A stretch of 46,493 nt of DNA, from the IMG/VR virus record IMGVR_UViG_3300020214_002430, positions 1 through 46,493 of that record. One strand, 5' to 3'. Both the position numbers and the translations under genes were made by a program. This document shows, in pieces, positions 1-6,356 of the stretch; position 1 is the first letter of the stretch; each line of letters starts with the position of its first letter. This stretch comes from a virus. Below the pieces are notes generated by a model that had not been told where the DNA came from, did no database searches, and saw only the letters and a list, made by a program, of their open reading frames with translations.

Positions 1-2
1 CG

Positions 3-251
3 TTAGAGATCCCTGCAGGTGGTAGTGAAGGCCCAATCGACGTTGCTACCGTGGAATTAAAGATTAGTGGTGCAGGAAATGACGCACTTGTTCTTGTGGA
101 GGACGAGACATCTTGTACCGGAGCTGCTGATGAATATTATATCGACGCGACAGGCGGGTTTGTTGCCTTGTGTCCTGAAACGTGCAAGTTGGTGAAGTCT
201 AGTTCTGAGAACGTTAAGTTGACAGCTGGGTGTGTTCCTATTGTTAGATAA
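3..251 (+). CDS. C-terminus of a Cys-rich secreted/surface protein (partial, runs off left edge)
   Basis: The frame is open from the first base of the window, so the GTG at 51 is probably internal and only the last 82 or so residues are present. The visible part has three clustered Cys pairs or singles: a CTG segment, then LCPETC, then a final GC six residues before the stop. From memory, this spacing (C, about 15 residues, LCPxTC, about 15 residues, GC) is typical of the C-terminus of VWA-domain lipoproteins and adhesins of myxobacteria. The rest of such a protein would lie left of the window. The function is not established, and the family link is pattern recognition rather than an alignment. 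The next gene starts 16 bases downstream on the same strand. Confidence 0.55.
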   Translation, partial: LEIPAGGSEGPIDVATVELKISGAGNDALVLVEDETSCTGAADEYYIDATGGFVALCPETCKLVKSSSENVKLTAGCVPIVR

Positions 252-267
252 ATCGGATTTAATCGTT

Positions 268-786
268 ATGAATAAAACCTCTCCTCGCGCAGAAGAAATA
301 CACGTTTTCGATTTTGATGACACGATAGTGAAGACAGGATCTATGATACACGTTATTGCCCCTGATGGGGAGACGTTTTCTTTGACGCCTAGACAGTATG
401 CAATGTATTCACCTGCAGAGGGTGATGTTTTTGATTTTTCTGACTTTGAAGGATTGATTGATCCAAAACCTGTCAACAACACTTTATTGAAGTTGAAGAT
501 TGCAATCAGAGACGTAGGGCCTGCGAACGTTTTTATTTTGACCGCGCGCGGTAACCAAGTTCCTGTACGAGAATTTCTTCGTGATCAAGGGATTCCTGAG
601 ATCCGGATATTCGCTGTAGGTACTAGTAATCCACAGGCAAAGGCAGAAGTGATAGAGAATGAAGTTTTGTCTAGAAAGATAAAAAGAGTTTATTTTTATG
701 ACGATGCTGTGAAGAACATCATGGCTGTTCGAGCATTGAGGCAAGATCTTCCTGGTGTGAACATCGTTGCAGTAAAAGTTGGATGA
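268..786 (+). CDS. HAD-superfamily phosphatase
   Basis: This is a 172-residue protein when started at the ATG at 268. An upstream in-frame GTG at 232 lies inside the previous gene and is less likely. HAD motif I is FDFDDT near residues 14-19 (D15 nucleophile, D17 acid/base). Motif II is the FILTAR segment and motif IV the FYDDAVKN segment near the C-terminus, so all core acidic residues are kept. The N-terminal position of motif I and the roughly 60-residue cap region fit a small phosphohydrolase. Phages use such domains as 3'-phosphatases or nucleotidases, and an ATP-dependent ligase lies in the same strand block, but the substrate cannot be read from the sequence. Confidence 0.75.
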   Translation: MNKTSPRAEEIHVFDFDDTIVKTGSMIHVIAPDGETFSLTPRQYAMYSPAEGDVFDFSDFEGLIDPKPVNNTLLKLKIAIRDVGPANVFILTARGNQVPVREFLRDQGIPEIRIFAVGTSNPQAKAEVIENEVLSRKIKRVYFYDDAVKNIMAVRALRQDLPGVNIVAVKVG

Positions 787-840
787 CATTGATCGATTAT
801 GTAAAAAGTTTGTCGATGGATGTGCAAAGTAAGAGTGGTT

Positions 841-857
841 GATTGTAGACTATAATC
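841..857. promoter_or_regulatory. Imperfect 17-base palindrome just upstream of the UV endonuclease start
   Basis: GATTGTAG-A-CTATAATC pairs at 7 of 8 positions around a central A. It ends one base before the ATG at 859. It contains a TATAAT hexamer at 851-856, but that lies too close to the start codon to act as the -10 element for this ORF. An operator or a start-proximal hairpin is possible. No function is shown. Confidence 0.3.
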
Positions 858-858
858 T

Positions 859-1800
859 ATGTCATTAGGTATTTGTTGTCACTGGCTTGACCAGCGGACG
901 ATTCCTCGAACTGGTCGTGTTGAAACTTACAATGTGATGGATGAAAGGACATTGCAGCTGGGTAGGTATCGAACCGGAAAGTATGTTTCAGAGCAGATCT
1001 CTGGAACTTATGAGCACAATGTCGAAGCTTTGGTAAAAATGCTTCCTCGAATTGCAAAATCTGGTATTCAGTTGTTTCGTATTTCTTCAGCAATGTTTCC
1101 GTTGGCTGATCAAGTTGATCCTTCGTTGTGGCGCGGAAATGAAAAGCTCTCGAGCCTTCTCACTCGAGGCGGTCGTATCATCAAAGAATTTAATATGCGT
1201 GTGACGACGCATCCTGGACAGTTTTGTGTATTGTCTTCTGATTCTGAAAATGTCGTAAAGAAAGCATTCACGGAACTGGAGATTCATGCATGGATGTTCG
1301 ACGTTATGGGTCTTGAAAGCAGCTGTAAGTATGCTATCAACGTTCATGGTGGAAAGTCTGACCGAAGTGATCAACTGTGTCGTCGAATTGACGAGTTGCC
1401 TGACAACGTTCGATGTAGATTGACGCTAGAGAACGATGAAACTGCATACTCTGTTGTGAATCTTTTAGATGTACATAAGAGGACCGGTGTGCCTATAGTA
1501 TTTGATACGCACCATCACACTTTTAACGATGATTCGTTGTCAATGGAAGAAGCAATGTTGGCAACAATGGAAACATGGCCAACAGGTGTGAATCCGCTTC
1601 AGCACATCAGCAATACAGAACCTCACTTGATGAATGGAAATTTTATCGATCGTAGGAAACACAGTGACATGATTCACTACGTTCCAGATTGTCAATTGAA
1701 GTTTTTGCGAGACAAGAAGATCGACGTTGAGGTTGAGGCGAAGAAAAAGAACGTTGCTGTTTTTGAAATGTCTAAAAAGTTTGACATTCCGTTGTGTTAA
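859..1800 (+). CDS. uvsE: UV damage endonuclease (UvsE/UVDE family)
   Basis: This 313-residue TIM-barrel enzyme should nick DNA 5' of UV photoproducts such as cyclobutane dimers and 6-4 products, independent of the host Uvr system. Family motifs appear in order: HPGQFCVL at 118-125, NVHGGK at 161-166, LTLENDE at 188-194 and FDTHHH at 215-220. These supply the His, Glu, Asp and Asn ligands of the metal site. The length matches bacterial UvsE (about 300). The N-terminus, MSLGICCHWL, aligns with the usual first strand and supports the ATG at 859. The upstream SD is weak. It sits 72 bases after the HAD phosphatase on the same strand, in a DNA-metabolism neighbourhood. Confidence 0.9.
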   Translation: MSLGICCHWLDQRTIPRTGRVETYNVMDERTLQLGRYRTGKYVSEQISGTYEHNVEALVKMLPRIAKSGIQLFRISSAMFPLADQVDPSLWRGNEKLSSLLTRGGRIIKEFNMRVTTHPGQFCVLSSDSENVVKKAFTELEIHAWMFDVMGLESSCKYAINVHGGKSDRSDQLCRRIDELPDNVRCRLTLENDETAYSVVNLLDVHKRTGVPIVFDTHHHTFNDDSLSMEEAMLATMETWPTGVNPLQHISNTEPHLMNGNFIDRRKHSDMIHYVPDCQLKFLRDKKIDVEVEAKKKNVAVFEMSKKFDIPLC

Positions 1801-1873
1801 TGTTTACTTTGCGCTGTGCAAACTGATTTGGTTGTTTGATATAACATAAAAGGAGACCGAAAGGCAAAAAAAC

Positions 1874-2212
1874 ATGGCTAAGAAGAACAAGAAAAACAAA
1901 AAGAATGATATTGAGATGATGGAAGAAGTTGAGATGATGGATGGAGGGGATTATTCATATGAATCTCCTGTTCAATATCCACACAAGATTGAAAATGAAA
2001 TGATTGTATCCATGGATGATGATGATCTTCACACGCTTGGCCGATCGTTGTTCGACTCTATCAATCGCGTATCAAAGATGAATCTTAATCCGTATCCTTG
2101 GGAGGTTGAGATGTGTTATGTTCAGCGAGAGATGCAAATGCGTTCAACACGTCGAACTGCTCATTCTGAATGGTTGAGTAAGAATCCGAGTCCTTCAGAC
2201 GAGGTTATTTGA
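1874..2212 (+). CDS. Small acidic protein of unknown function
   Basis: This 112-residue protein has a Lys/Asn-rich start ([11 protein letters not shown]), an acidic Met-rich segment and a second acidic DDDD stretch. The more ordered C-terminal half contains [11 protein letters not shown] and ends in a polar tail. No family is recognised. An AGGAGA at 1851-1856 lies 17 bases before the ATG, so the weaker GAAAGG at 1859-1864 may be the real ribosome site. The stop lies one base before the sigma factor start at 2214, which suggests translational coupling. A small regulator acting with the sigma factor is possible but unsupported. Confidence 0.6.
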   Translation: MAKKNKKNKKNDIEMMEEVEMMDGGDYSYESPVQYPHKIENEMIVSMDDDDLHTLGRSLFDSINRVSKMNLNPYPWEVEMCYVQREMQMRSTRRTAHSEWLSKNPSPSDEVI

Positions 2213-2213
2213 A

Positions 2214-3056
2214 ATGGAGATTCAGAAGCCTCTTCAAAAGACCGGTTCAAAATTGAAGAAGAGGTCAATTTTGGATGAAGAAAAAAATGGAATGTCAAAT
2301 TATTTGACTTCCTTAAAGAGGTATCCGCAACTTTCCTATGAACAGATGGTTGAGTTATTCAAACAGTATCAAATCGGAGGAGGCATTGCTGTAAAAGCGA
2401 AGAAAAAGCTTATTGAATCAAATCTAAGGCTTGTCGTATACATTGCGAAACAGTACAAGGGTTATAACATCCCGCTTGAAGATCTTATTCAAGAGGGAAA
2501 CCTTGGATTGATGAAATCTATCGAAAAGTTTGATTGGACGAAAGGATTTCGTTTTTCAACATATGCGACATGGTGGGTAAAGCAAGCAATCGGTCAGTAT
2601 ATTCTAAAGCGCAAACGAATTATTAGAATGTCTGCACATGCTGTCACTGCGCAGAAGAAGCTTGCAGCAGCGGCCGCAGAGTATCGACAGATGATGGGTT
2701 GTGATCCGTCAGTCGATGAACTTAAAGAGATGACAGGAACTTCAGACGCAGTCTTTAACGCAACAAATTTCGTAGGAAAAAACGTTATATCGCTTGATCA
2801 ACCGTTATCACCAGAATCTGGTGCTGAAACTCTTGAAACCAAGTTGGTCGATGACAAGAACATTTCTCCTCTTGAGATGATTTCATCGCAGCAACTTATT
2901 CAAGTGGCTAGATCAGTGCTTGAACAATTGACACCGAAAGAAGCTGCGATTTTGAGGCTTAGATTCGGGCTAGTCGATGACGTTTTGGATGATCCATCAT
3001 ACAACATTACAGAAGAAGATGCTAGCATGATTCAATCAGGACATGGGCTAAAATGA
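2214..3056 (+). CDS. Sigma-70 family RNA polymerase sigma factor lacking region 4.2
   Basis: This 280-residue sigma factor should direct RNA polymerase to phage promoters. Region 1.2-like sequence lies at about 28-55. Region 2 lies at 68-137 and includes [15 protein letters not shown] (88-102) and [15 protein letters not shown] (112-126), the core-binding, -10-reading and melting parts. Region 3 spans about 138-190. Region 4.1 is present ([15 protein letters not shown], 239-253). The protein then ends at 280 without the region 4.2 helix-turn-helix that reads the -35 box. The three bases around 3053-3056 overlap the next ATG. No continuation of region 4.2 was found in another frame directly downstream, so a simple frameshift is not the explanation. 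A small HTH-like protein follows at 3307. Confidence 0.88.
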   Translation: MEIQKPLQKTGSKLKKRSILDEEKNGMSNYLTSLKRYPQLSYEQMVELFKQYQIGGGIAVKAKKKLIESNLRLVVYIAKQYKGYNIPLEDLIQEGNLGLMKSIEKFDWTKGFRFSTYATWWVKQAIGQYILKRKRIIRMSAHAVTAQKKLAAAAAEYRQMMGCDPSVDELKEMTGTSDAVFNATNFVGKNVISLDQPLSPESGAETLETKLVDDKNISPLEMISSQQLIQVARSVLEQLTPKEAAILRLRFGLVDDVLDDPSYNITEEDASMIQSGHGLK

Positions 3057-3310
3057 TTTTAAAAATTATTTTGGGTATAACGGCATTACAATTATTTTTT
3101 AATTTTTTTCAATATTTTTTATTAAAGAGAGCTATTCTTGGATTGAAGCTCGAAGAACGTGATCGTGCGGATTTGCAAGACAAACAAATGTCTCAAATTG
3201 AAAATGACCTGAACACCAGGTTGCGAGAGATTCAGACCACACAATTTTCACCGAGGATGGCAGCACCGGTGATTCGATTGTTTCCGGATAGAGGAGAAGA
3301 TTTGAAATGA
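3053..3310 (+). CDS. Small single-pass membrane protein with coiled-coil tail
   Basis: This 85-residue protein starts inside the stop of the sigma gene (ATGA overlap). Residues 2-25 are strongly hydrophobic and Phe/Leu-rich, forming one likely N-terminal membrane segment. Residues 30-65 are charged and heptad-like ([13 protein letters not shown], then [12 protein letters not shown]). A Pro-containing polar tail follows. No homologous family is recognised. The shape is similar to an inner-membrane spanin or an anchoring protein, but it sits in a regulatory operon between the sigma factor and an HTH-like protein, with no lysis genes visible nearby. Confidence 0.6.
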   Translation: MILKIILGITALQLFFNFFQYFLLKRAILGLKLEERDRADLQDKQMSQIENDLNTRLREIQTTQFSPRMAAPVIRLFPDRGEDLK

Positions 3311-3591
3311 TGAAAAAAGGAAAAAAGTTTGAATCTGGGTATGCAACCGTCGATGATGGTGTAAATTATAGAGATATTGCAGATACAATGACGGAGATTG
3401 GGTATAGAATGAATCATTCTTCCGCGAGGAACTACGTTTTGCGTGTTATGCGAAAGTTTGCTGAAGCAGTTATTGATCAGTATGGAATTGAAGTGCCTAG
3501 TTCTTCATTGGATTCAATTGCTCGATCGCCTATGTTCCAAAGCGGGATTGCTGAACTTCTTCAAGAAATTGAATGTGCAAGGAAGTATTGA
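3307..3591 (+). CDS. Small HTH-like protein, possibly a stand-alone sigma region 4-like module
   Basis: This is a 94-residue protein overlapping the preceding stop by four bases. Residues 20-57 contain YRDIADTM, then NHSSARNYVLRVMRK. This resembles the two helices of sigma region 4.2 (consensus T-x-E-I-A/G, about 10 residues, S/T-x-x-x-R-x-x-x-L-x-x-A-x-x-K-L). The preceding sigma factor in the same operon lacks that part, so this could be a detached -35-reading or coactivator subunit. That is inference; an ordinary DNA-binding repressor is also possible. The C-terminal part (SSSLDSIARSPMFQSGIAELL) is helical and of unknown role. Confidence 0.55.
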   Translation: MMKKGKKFESGYATVDDGVNYRDIADTMTEIGYRMNHSSARNYVLRVMRKFAEAVIDQYGIEVPSSSLDSIARSPMFQSGIAELLQEIECARKY

Positions 3592-3592
3592 A

Positions 3593-4024
3593 ATGAAGGC
3601 AACGAAATATCAAAAAAAATCCCAGATTAAGCTAGAAGATCTTTTGCGAAGAAGAAAAACAACGTTGAACATCTTTCTAAAAGAAAGAGGAATTACGACG
3701 TACGAAAGTTTGGATAGAATTTGTAAGAGACTAGGTGTTTTAACGCCGGATCAAAATTCATTTTTCAAATGCATCGAAAAGTACATCTCAAATCCTGCTG
3801 CAGGTGTCGTCGTGATTCCTCCTCCAACGGTTTTACATGAAAACACGGGGGAACCTGAAGTTGTAGGAGATTCTTTCGAAGATTTTCAACCACAAATTTC
3901 AGTAACGTCGGAAACTGAAGATGGATCTGTGTCTATCATCTTAAAAGAAGCTGTTGCAGCTTCAGGAAAGCAAATGTCTAAAAAGCAAAGAAAACAAATG
4001 AAGAAGCAGGAAGCAAAAATTTAA
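3593..4024 (+). CDS. Unknown 143-residue protein
   Basis: The ATG at 3593 lies one base after the previous stop, with AAGGAA just upstream at 3580-3585. A longer reading of this frame would overlap the previous gene by 150 bases and is unlikely. The N-terminal half is basic and helical, with KLEDLLRRRKTT and a short winged-helix-like segment near 25-50. The middle is Pro/Val-rich and acidic. The last 15 residues are a Lys-rich tail (KKQRKQMKKQEAK). No family is recognised. The basic ends and the operon context suggest nucleic-acid contact, which is inference only. Confidence 0.6.
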   Translation: MKATKYQKKSQIKLEDLLRRRKTTLNIFLKERGITTYESLDRICKRLGVLTPDQNSFFKCIEKYISNPAAGVVVIPPPTVLHENTGEPEVVGDSFEDFQPQISVTSETEDGSVSIILKEAVAASGKQMSKKQRKQMKKQEAKI

Positions 4025-4042
4025 GTATTTGGGGGGAGGAAC

Positions 4043-4339
4043 ATGAAAAGAGTTGTTATTTACGATTTTGAACAGAAAAAACCTAAAACTTCTGTTGAAC
4101 ACTCAGAAGACGTAAAAAAATCTAAAAAGAATCAAGACCCTTGGTCGATAGAAAAACGAAAACGTGCTATGAAAACTATCAAAAACGCCGGCGTTTTGAG
4201 TGATATTGTGAAATCAATTAAAACTCTTAAGCTAGACGACCCAGGAACTGATGCACCGGTTATTAAAGAAGCGATAGAGAAAATTTCTTCTATCGTTGAA
4301 GAAATGAAACTAGAGTTTAAAAAAGATTACTGGGAATGA
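4043..4339 (+). CDS. Unknown 98-residue charged protein
   Basis: A strong ribosome site, GGGGGGAGGA at 4030-4039, lies just before the ATG and fixes this start. The protein is highly charged: a Lys/Glu-rich N-terminal half (KKSKKNQDPWSIEKRKRAM) is followed by an amphipathic helical C-terminal half (VIKEAIEKISSIVEEMK). No domain is recognised. It closes the small-gene block downstream of the sigma factor and precedes the ligase by 40 bases. Confidence 0.6.
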   Translation: MKRVVIYDFEQKKPKTSVEHSEDVKKSKKNQDPWSIEKRKRAMKTIKNAGVLSDIVKSIKTLKLDDPGTDAPVIKEAIEKISSIVEEMKLEFKKDYWE

Positions 4340-4379
4340 TAAGAGTGCAATCCTTAATCATTTTGTAGTAAGATTTTTT

Positions 4380-5714
4380 ATGACATCTGTAGTTGACATT
4401 CTCGAACAGCTAGAATCCAATAATTCTCGTCTCTTTAAAGAGGAACTTCTTGATTCTCATGTTAACAACGACCTCCTCAAGAAGGTCTTTGTTGCAGCTG
4501 GCGATCCGTACATCAACTACTACGTCAACAAGTTCAAGATGCCCAAGGCCGAAGGAATCGGCGCCGATGATCTTGTTCTAGAACATTTCCTAGAGGATAT
4601 CTACGAAAAGTTGTCCGCTCGCAAAGTGACCGGTAACGCAGCAAAGGACCTTGTAGTTCGACTCTTCACTGACATGACGGGACCGCAGCAGAAGTGGTGC
4701 CAGAGAATTCTTCTAAAAAACCTTCGATGTGGTGTTCAATCCACGACAGTTAATAAGGTATGGCCCGGCGCTATTGTCGGATTCTCTGTGCAACTTGCAG
4801 AGACCCTAGAGACTCGATATGAAGATGGTAAGGGAATCATCATCTGTGAACCCGTCATGTACCCGACATGGGTCGAACCGAAGCTCGACGGTCTCCGGTG
4901 TGTGGCCGTGAAGCATTCCGGAGAGGTGACGATGTTCACCCGCAATGGTACCGTCCTCGAGACCCTACCTCGGATCAAGTCTCTCCTTGAGTCTGCTCAG
5001 TGGGACGAGTTCATCCTCGATGGTGAGGTCATGGGTGAAACGTGGAACGACTCTGCTTCGGTAGTCATGTCCCATAAGAAAGGTAAGGACGACTCGAAAA
5101 TGGTCTTTCACGTCTTCGATGCTCTTCCGTTTTCTGATTGGCATGACCAAGAAAGTCATTTGGATCTTGAAGACAGGTTAGAGCTTGTTAAAGAGCTGGT
5201 CTCAAAAATTGGAGACCCTGTTGTCACTCAAGTTCAAGGTAGACTCATCAAGGATCAAGAAGAGCTACTAACCGCATATCTACATGACACTGACACCGGT
5301 TACGAAGGTATCATGGTAAAAGATTTGGTGGCTCCGTACCTCTTTAAAAGATCTTCAAATATTCGTAAGATGAAACCTATCGCGACTTACGAAGGAGTTA
5401 TCGTAGGTCACTATGAAGGCCGGAGAGGCTCCAAACGTGAGGGCTTGTGGGGTGGCTTTGAGGTCGTCCTGCCGAATGGTGTGGTGACTCGAGTGGCCGG
5501 TGGATTTACTGATAAGCTGAAGGCCGATATCAATCTAGATCCGGATTCATGGATTGGACGAATCATTGAGATGGAAGGTCAACCTGATCCTCTTACAGGA
5601 GACGGATTGACGAAAGATGGTAAGGTTAGGTTCCCTGTCTACATTCGTGCACGTGATCCTAGGGATGTTGATCAGAAAGTCGTTGCTGCTGGTCAAGCTT
5701 ATTTAAATAAGTGA
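4380..5714 (+). CDS. ATP-dependent DNA ligase
   Basis: This 444-residue ligase seals nicks through an enzyme-AMP intermediate. Nucleotidyltransferase motifs appear in order: motif I EPKLDG with the adenylated Lys at 168, motif III LDGE at 213-216, motif IIIa VFHVFDALP at 242-250, motif IV EGIMVK at 309-314, and motif V RKMKP at 329-333. An OB fold follows, with WGGFEV and a VAGGF segment. The 160 residues before motif I form a helical N-terminal domain, as in larger phage and archaeal or bacterial LigB-like enzymes, so it is longer than T7 ligase and near T4 ligase in size. The middle of the gene (about 4860-5060) is much richer in GC than its ends, which suggests mosaic origin. Confidence 0.92.
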   Translation: MTSVVDILEQLESNNSRLFKEELLDSHVNNDLLKKVFVAAGDPYINYYVNKFKMPKAEGIGADDLVLEHFLEDIYEKLSARKVTGNAAKDLVVRLFTDMTGPQQKWCQRILLKNLRCGVQSTTVNKVWPGAIVGFSVQLAETLETRYEDGKGIIICEPVMYPTWVEPKLDGLRCVAVKHSGEVTMFTRNGTVLETLPRIKSLLESAQWDEFILDGEVMGETWNDSASVVMSHKKGKDDSKMVFHVFDALPFSDWHDQESHLDLEDRLELVKELVSKIGDPVVTQVQGRLIKDQEELLTAYLHDTDTGYEGIMVKDLVAPYLFKRSSNIRKMKPIATYEGVIVGHYEGRRGSKREGLWGGFEVVLPNGVVTRVAGGFTDKLKADINLDPDSWIGRIIEMEGQPDPLTGDGLTKDGKVRFPVYIRARDPRDVDQKVVAAGQAYLNK

Positions 5715-5735
5715 ATTGTAATAGATTGTAAATTC

Positions 5736-5764
5736 TGGATACAAATCATGTTGTGATGTATAAT
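5736..5764 (+). promoter_or_regulatory. Possible sigma-70-type promoter for the lipoprotein gene
   Basis: TATAAT at 5759-5764 is a perfect -10 hexamer. TGGATA at 5736-5741, 17 bases upstream, is a 4-of-6 match to TTGACA. Transcription would start near 5771, giving a leader of about 48 bases before the ATG at 5819, whose ribosome site is ACGGAG at 5807-5812. Confidence 0.45.
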
Positions 5765-5774
5765 TTATGATCGC

Positions 5775-5791
5775 GTAATCTAGATGATTAC
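5775..5791. promoter_or_regulatory. Operator-like inverted repeat near the predicted +1
   Basis: GTAATC-TAGAT-GATTAC is a perfect 6-base inverted repeat with a 5-base spacer, lying just after the predicted transcription start and before the lipoprotein gene. The placement suits a repressor or a short leader hairpin. No binding protein can be named. Confidence 0.35.
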
Positions 5792-5818
5792 ATTTGTTTA
5801 CAAATAACGGAGAAAAAA

Positions 5819-6019
5819 ATGAAGAATTTTGTATTACTTTCGCTCGCTGCTTGTGTCATTGCCGGTTGCCCAGGAAAGGATCCTGTTGCATCTGATGCTT
5901 CTGCTTCAGCAATTGCACCTGTTGAGGTTGCTCCCTCAGCCGCTGTCACTGCAACGGCAGCAGTTTCTGCAGCTCCTTCAGCTTCATCTACAGCGGCGGT
6001 ATCTGCAGAAAAGAAGTGA
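5819..6019 (+). CDS. Small outer-surface lipoprotein
   Basis: This 66-residue protein has a classical lipoprotein signal: a Lys at 3, a hydrophobic core at 4-13 and a lipobox ending at AGC, with Cys17 as the lipidation site. The mature part is about 50 residues of low-complexity Ala/Ser/Val/Pro sequence, ending EKK. It is too simple to carry an enzymatic domain. A phage lipoprotein of this size could act in superinfection exclusion or as an outer-membrane spanin, but no inner-membrane partner is adjacent. The monocistronic setting with its own promoter and a hairpin after the stop fits independent expression, as for lysogenic-conversion or exclusion proteins. Confidence 0.7.
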   Translation: MKNFVLLSLAACVIAGCPGKDPVASDASASAIAPVEVAPSAAVTATAAVSAAPSASSTAAVSAEKK

Positions 6020-6040
6020 ATCTTATATTTTTATAAGAAG

Positions 6041-6068
6041 CAAAGGCAGGAGATATCTCCTGCCTTTG
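6041..6068. terminator. Perfect palindrome at convergent junction, likely bidirectional hairpin terminator
   Basis: Two 12-base arms (CAAAGGCAGGAG and its exact complement) flank ATAT, giving a perfect 28-base palindrome. It lies between the rightward lipoprotein gene (stop 6019) and the leftward gene ending at 6081, where a two-way terminator is expected. Neither side has a long T run, so termination may be factor-assisted. A weak AT-only hairpin (CTTATA-TTTT-TATAAG) lies just before it at 6022-6037. Confidence 0.7.
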
Positions 6069-6080
6069 TCACTTTAACAT

Positions 6081-6347
6081 CTATATGCTTATCTCTGATT
6101 CTCTATCAACTCTATTTTTGTAATATGGTCTAGAAAAATAAAGTTGTAAGCAGCCTTCTTCAGAAGCCGGGATTGATTGAATTTCTGCGTCATTAAATAA
6201 CTTTTCTTGAGCTTCTTTTAATAACCTTTTTTTCACATTATTGATTTTTCCGTCAACAGCTCCTTGAACCCATTGTTGCACACTTAAAAGGTCATGCTGC
6301 AAAATTTTTTCGTCTAGATCGCTTATTTCAATTTGAATAATTTTCAT
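6081..6347 (-). CDS. Small conserved-looking phage protein of unknown function
   Basis: This 88-residue protein has a start supported by AAGGTG just upstream of the ATG. The N-terminal half (IEISDLDEKILQHDLLSVQQ, then WVQGAVDGKINN) is amphipathic and looks well structured. The C-terminal part is charged and ends in a polar tail. Similar short proteins with a DLDxKxLxHDLLS...W pattern occur, from memory, near tail fibre genes in other myoviruses. A role in fibre assembly is possible but not shown. It is the last gene of the leftward fibre operon, nine bases after the fibre gene stop. Confidence 0.6.
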   Translation of the reverse strand: MKIIQIEISDLDEKILQHDLLSVQQWVQGAVDGKINNVKKRLLKEAQEKLFNDAEIQSIPASEEGCLQLYFSRPYYKNRVDRESEISI

Positions 6348-6356
6348 AATTTCACC

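Noticed and set aside
57-482. Minus-strand ORF of 141 codons opposite the surface-protein end and the HAD gene
   Set aside because: It lies fully opposite two better-supported rightward frames, has no ribosome site or recognisable domain, and its composition is that of an antisense shadow.
851-856. TATAAT as a -10 element for uvsE
   Set aside because: Only two bases separate it from the start codon, so transcription would begin inside the gene, and the conserved N-terminal strand would be lost.
3057-3310. Frameshifted continuation of sigma region 4.2
   Set aside because: The downstream frames give a hydrophobic membrane protein rather than an HTH, so the missing region is not simply out of frame here.
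3443-3592. 50-codon N-terminal extension of the 3593-4024 gene
   Set aside because: It would overlap the preceding gene in another frame for 150 bases; the ATG at 3593 directly follows the previous stop and has a nearby ribosome site.
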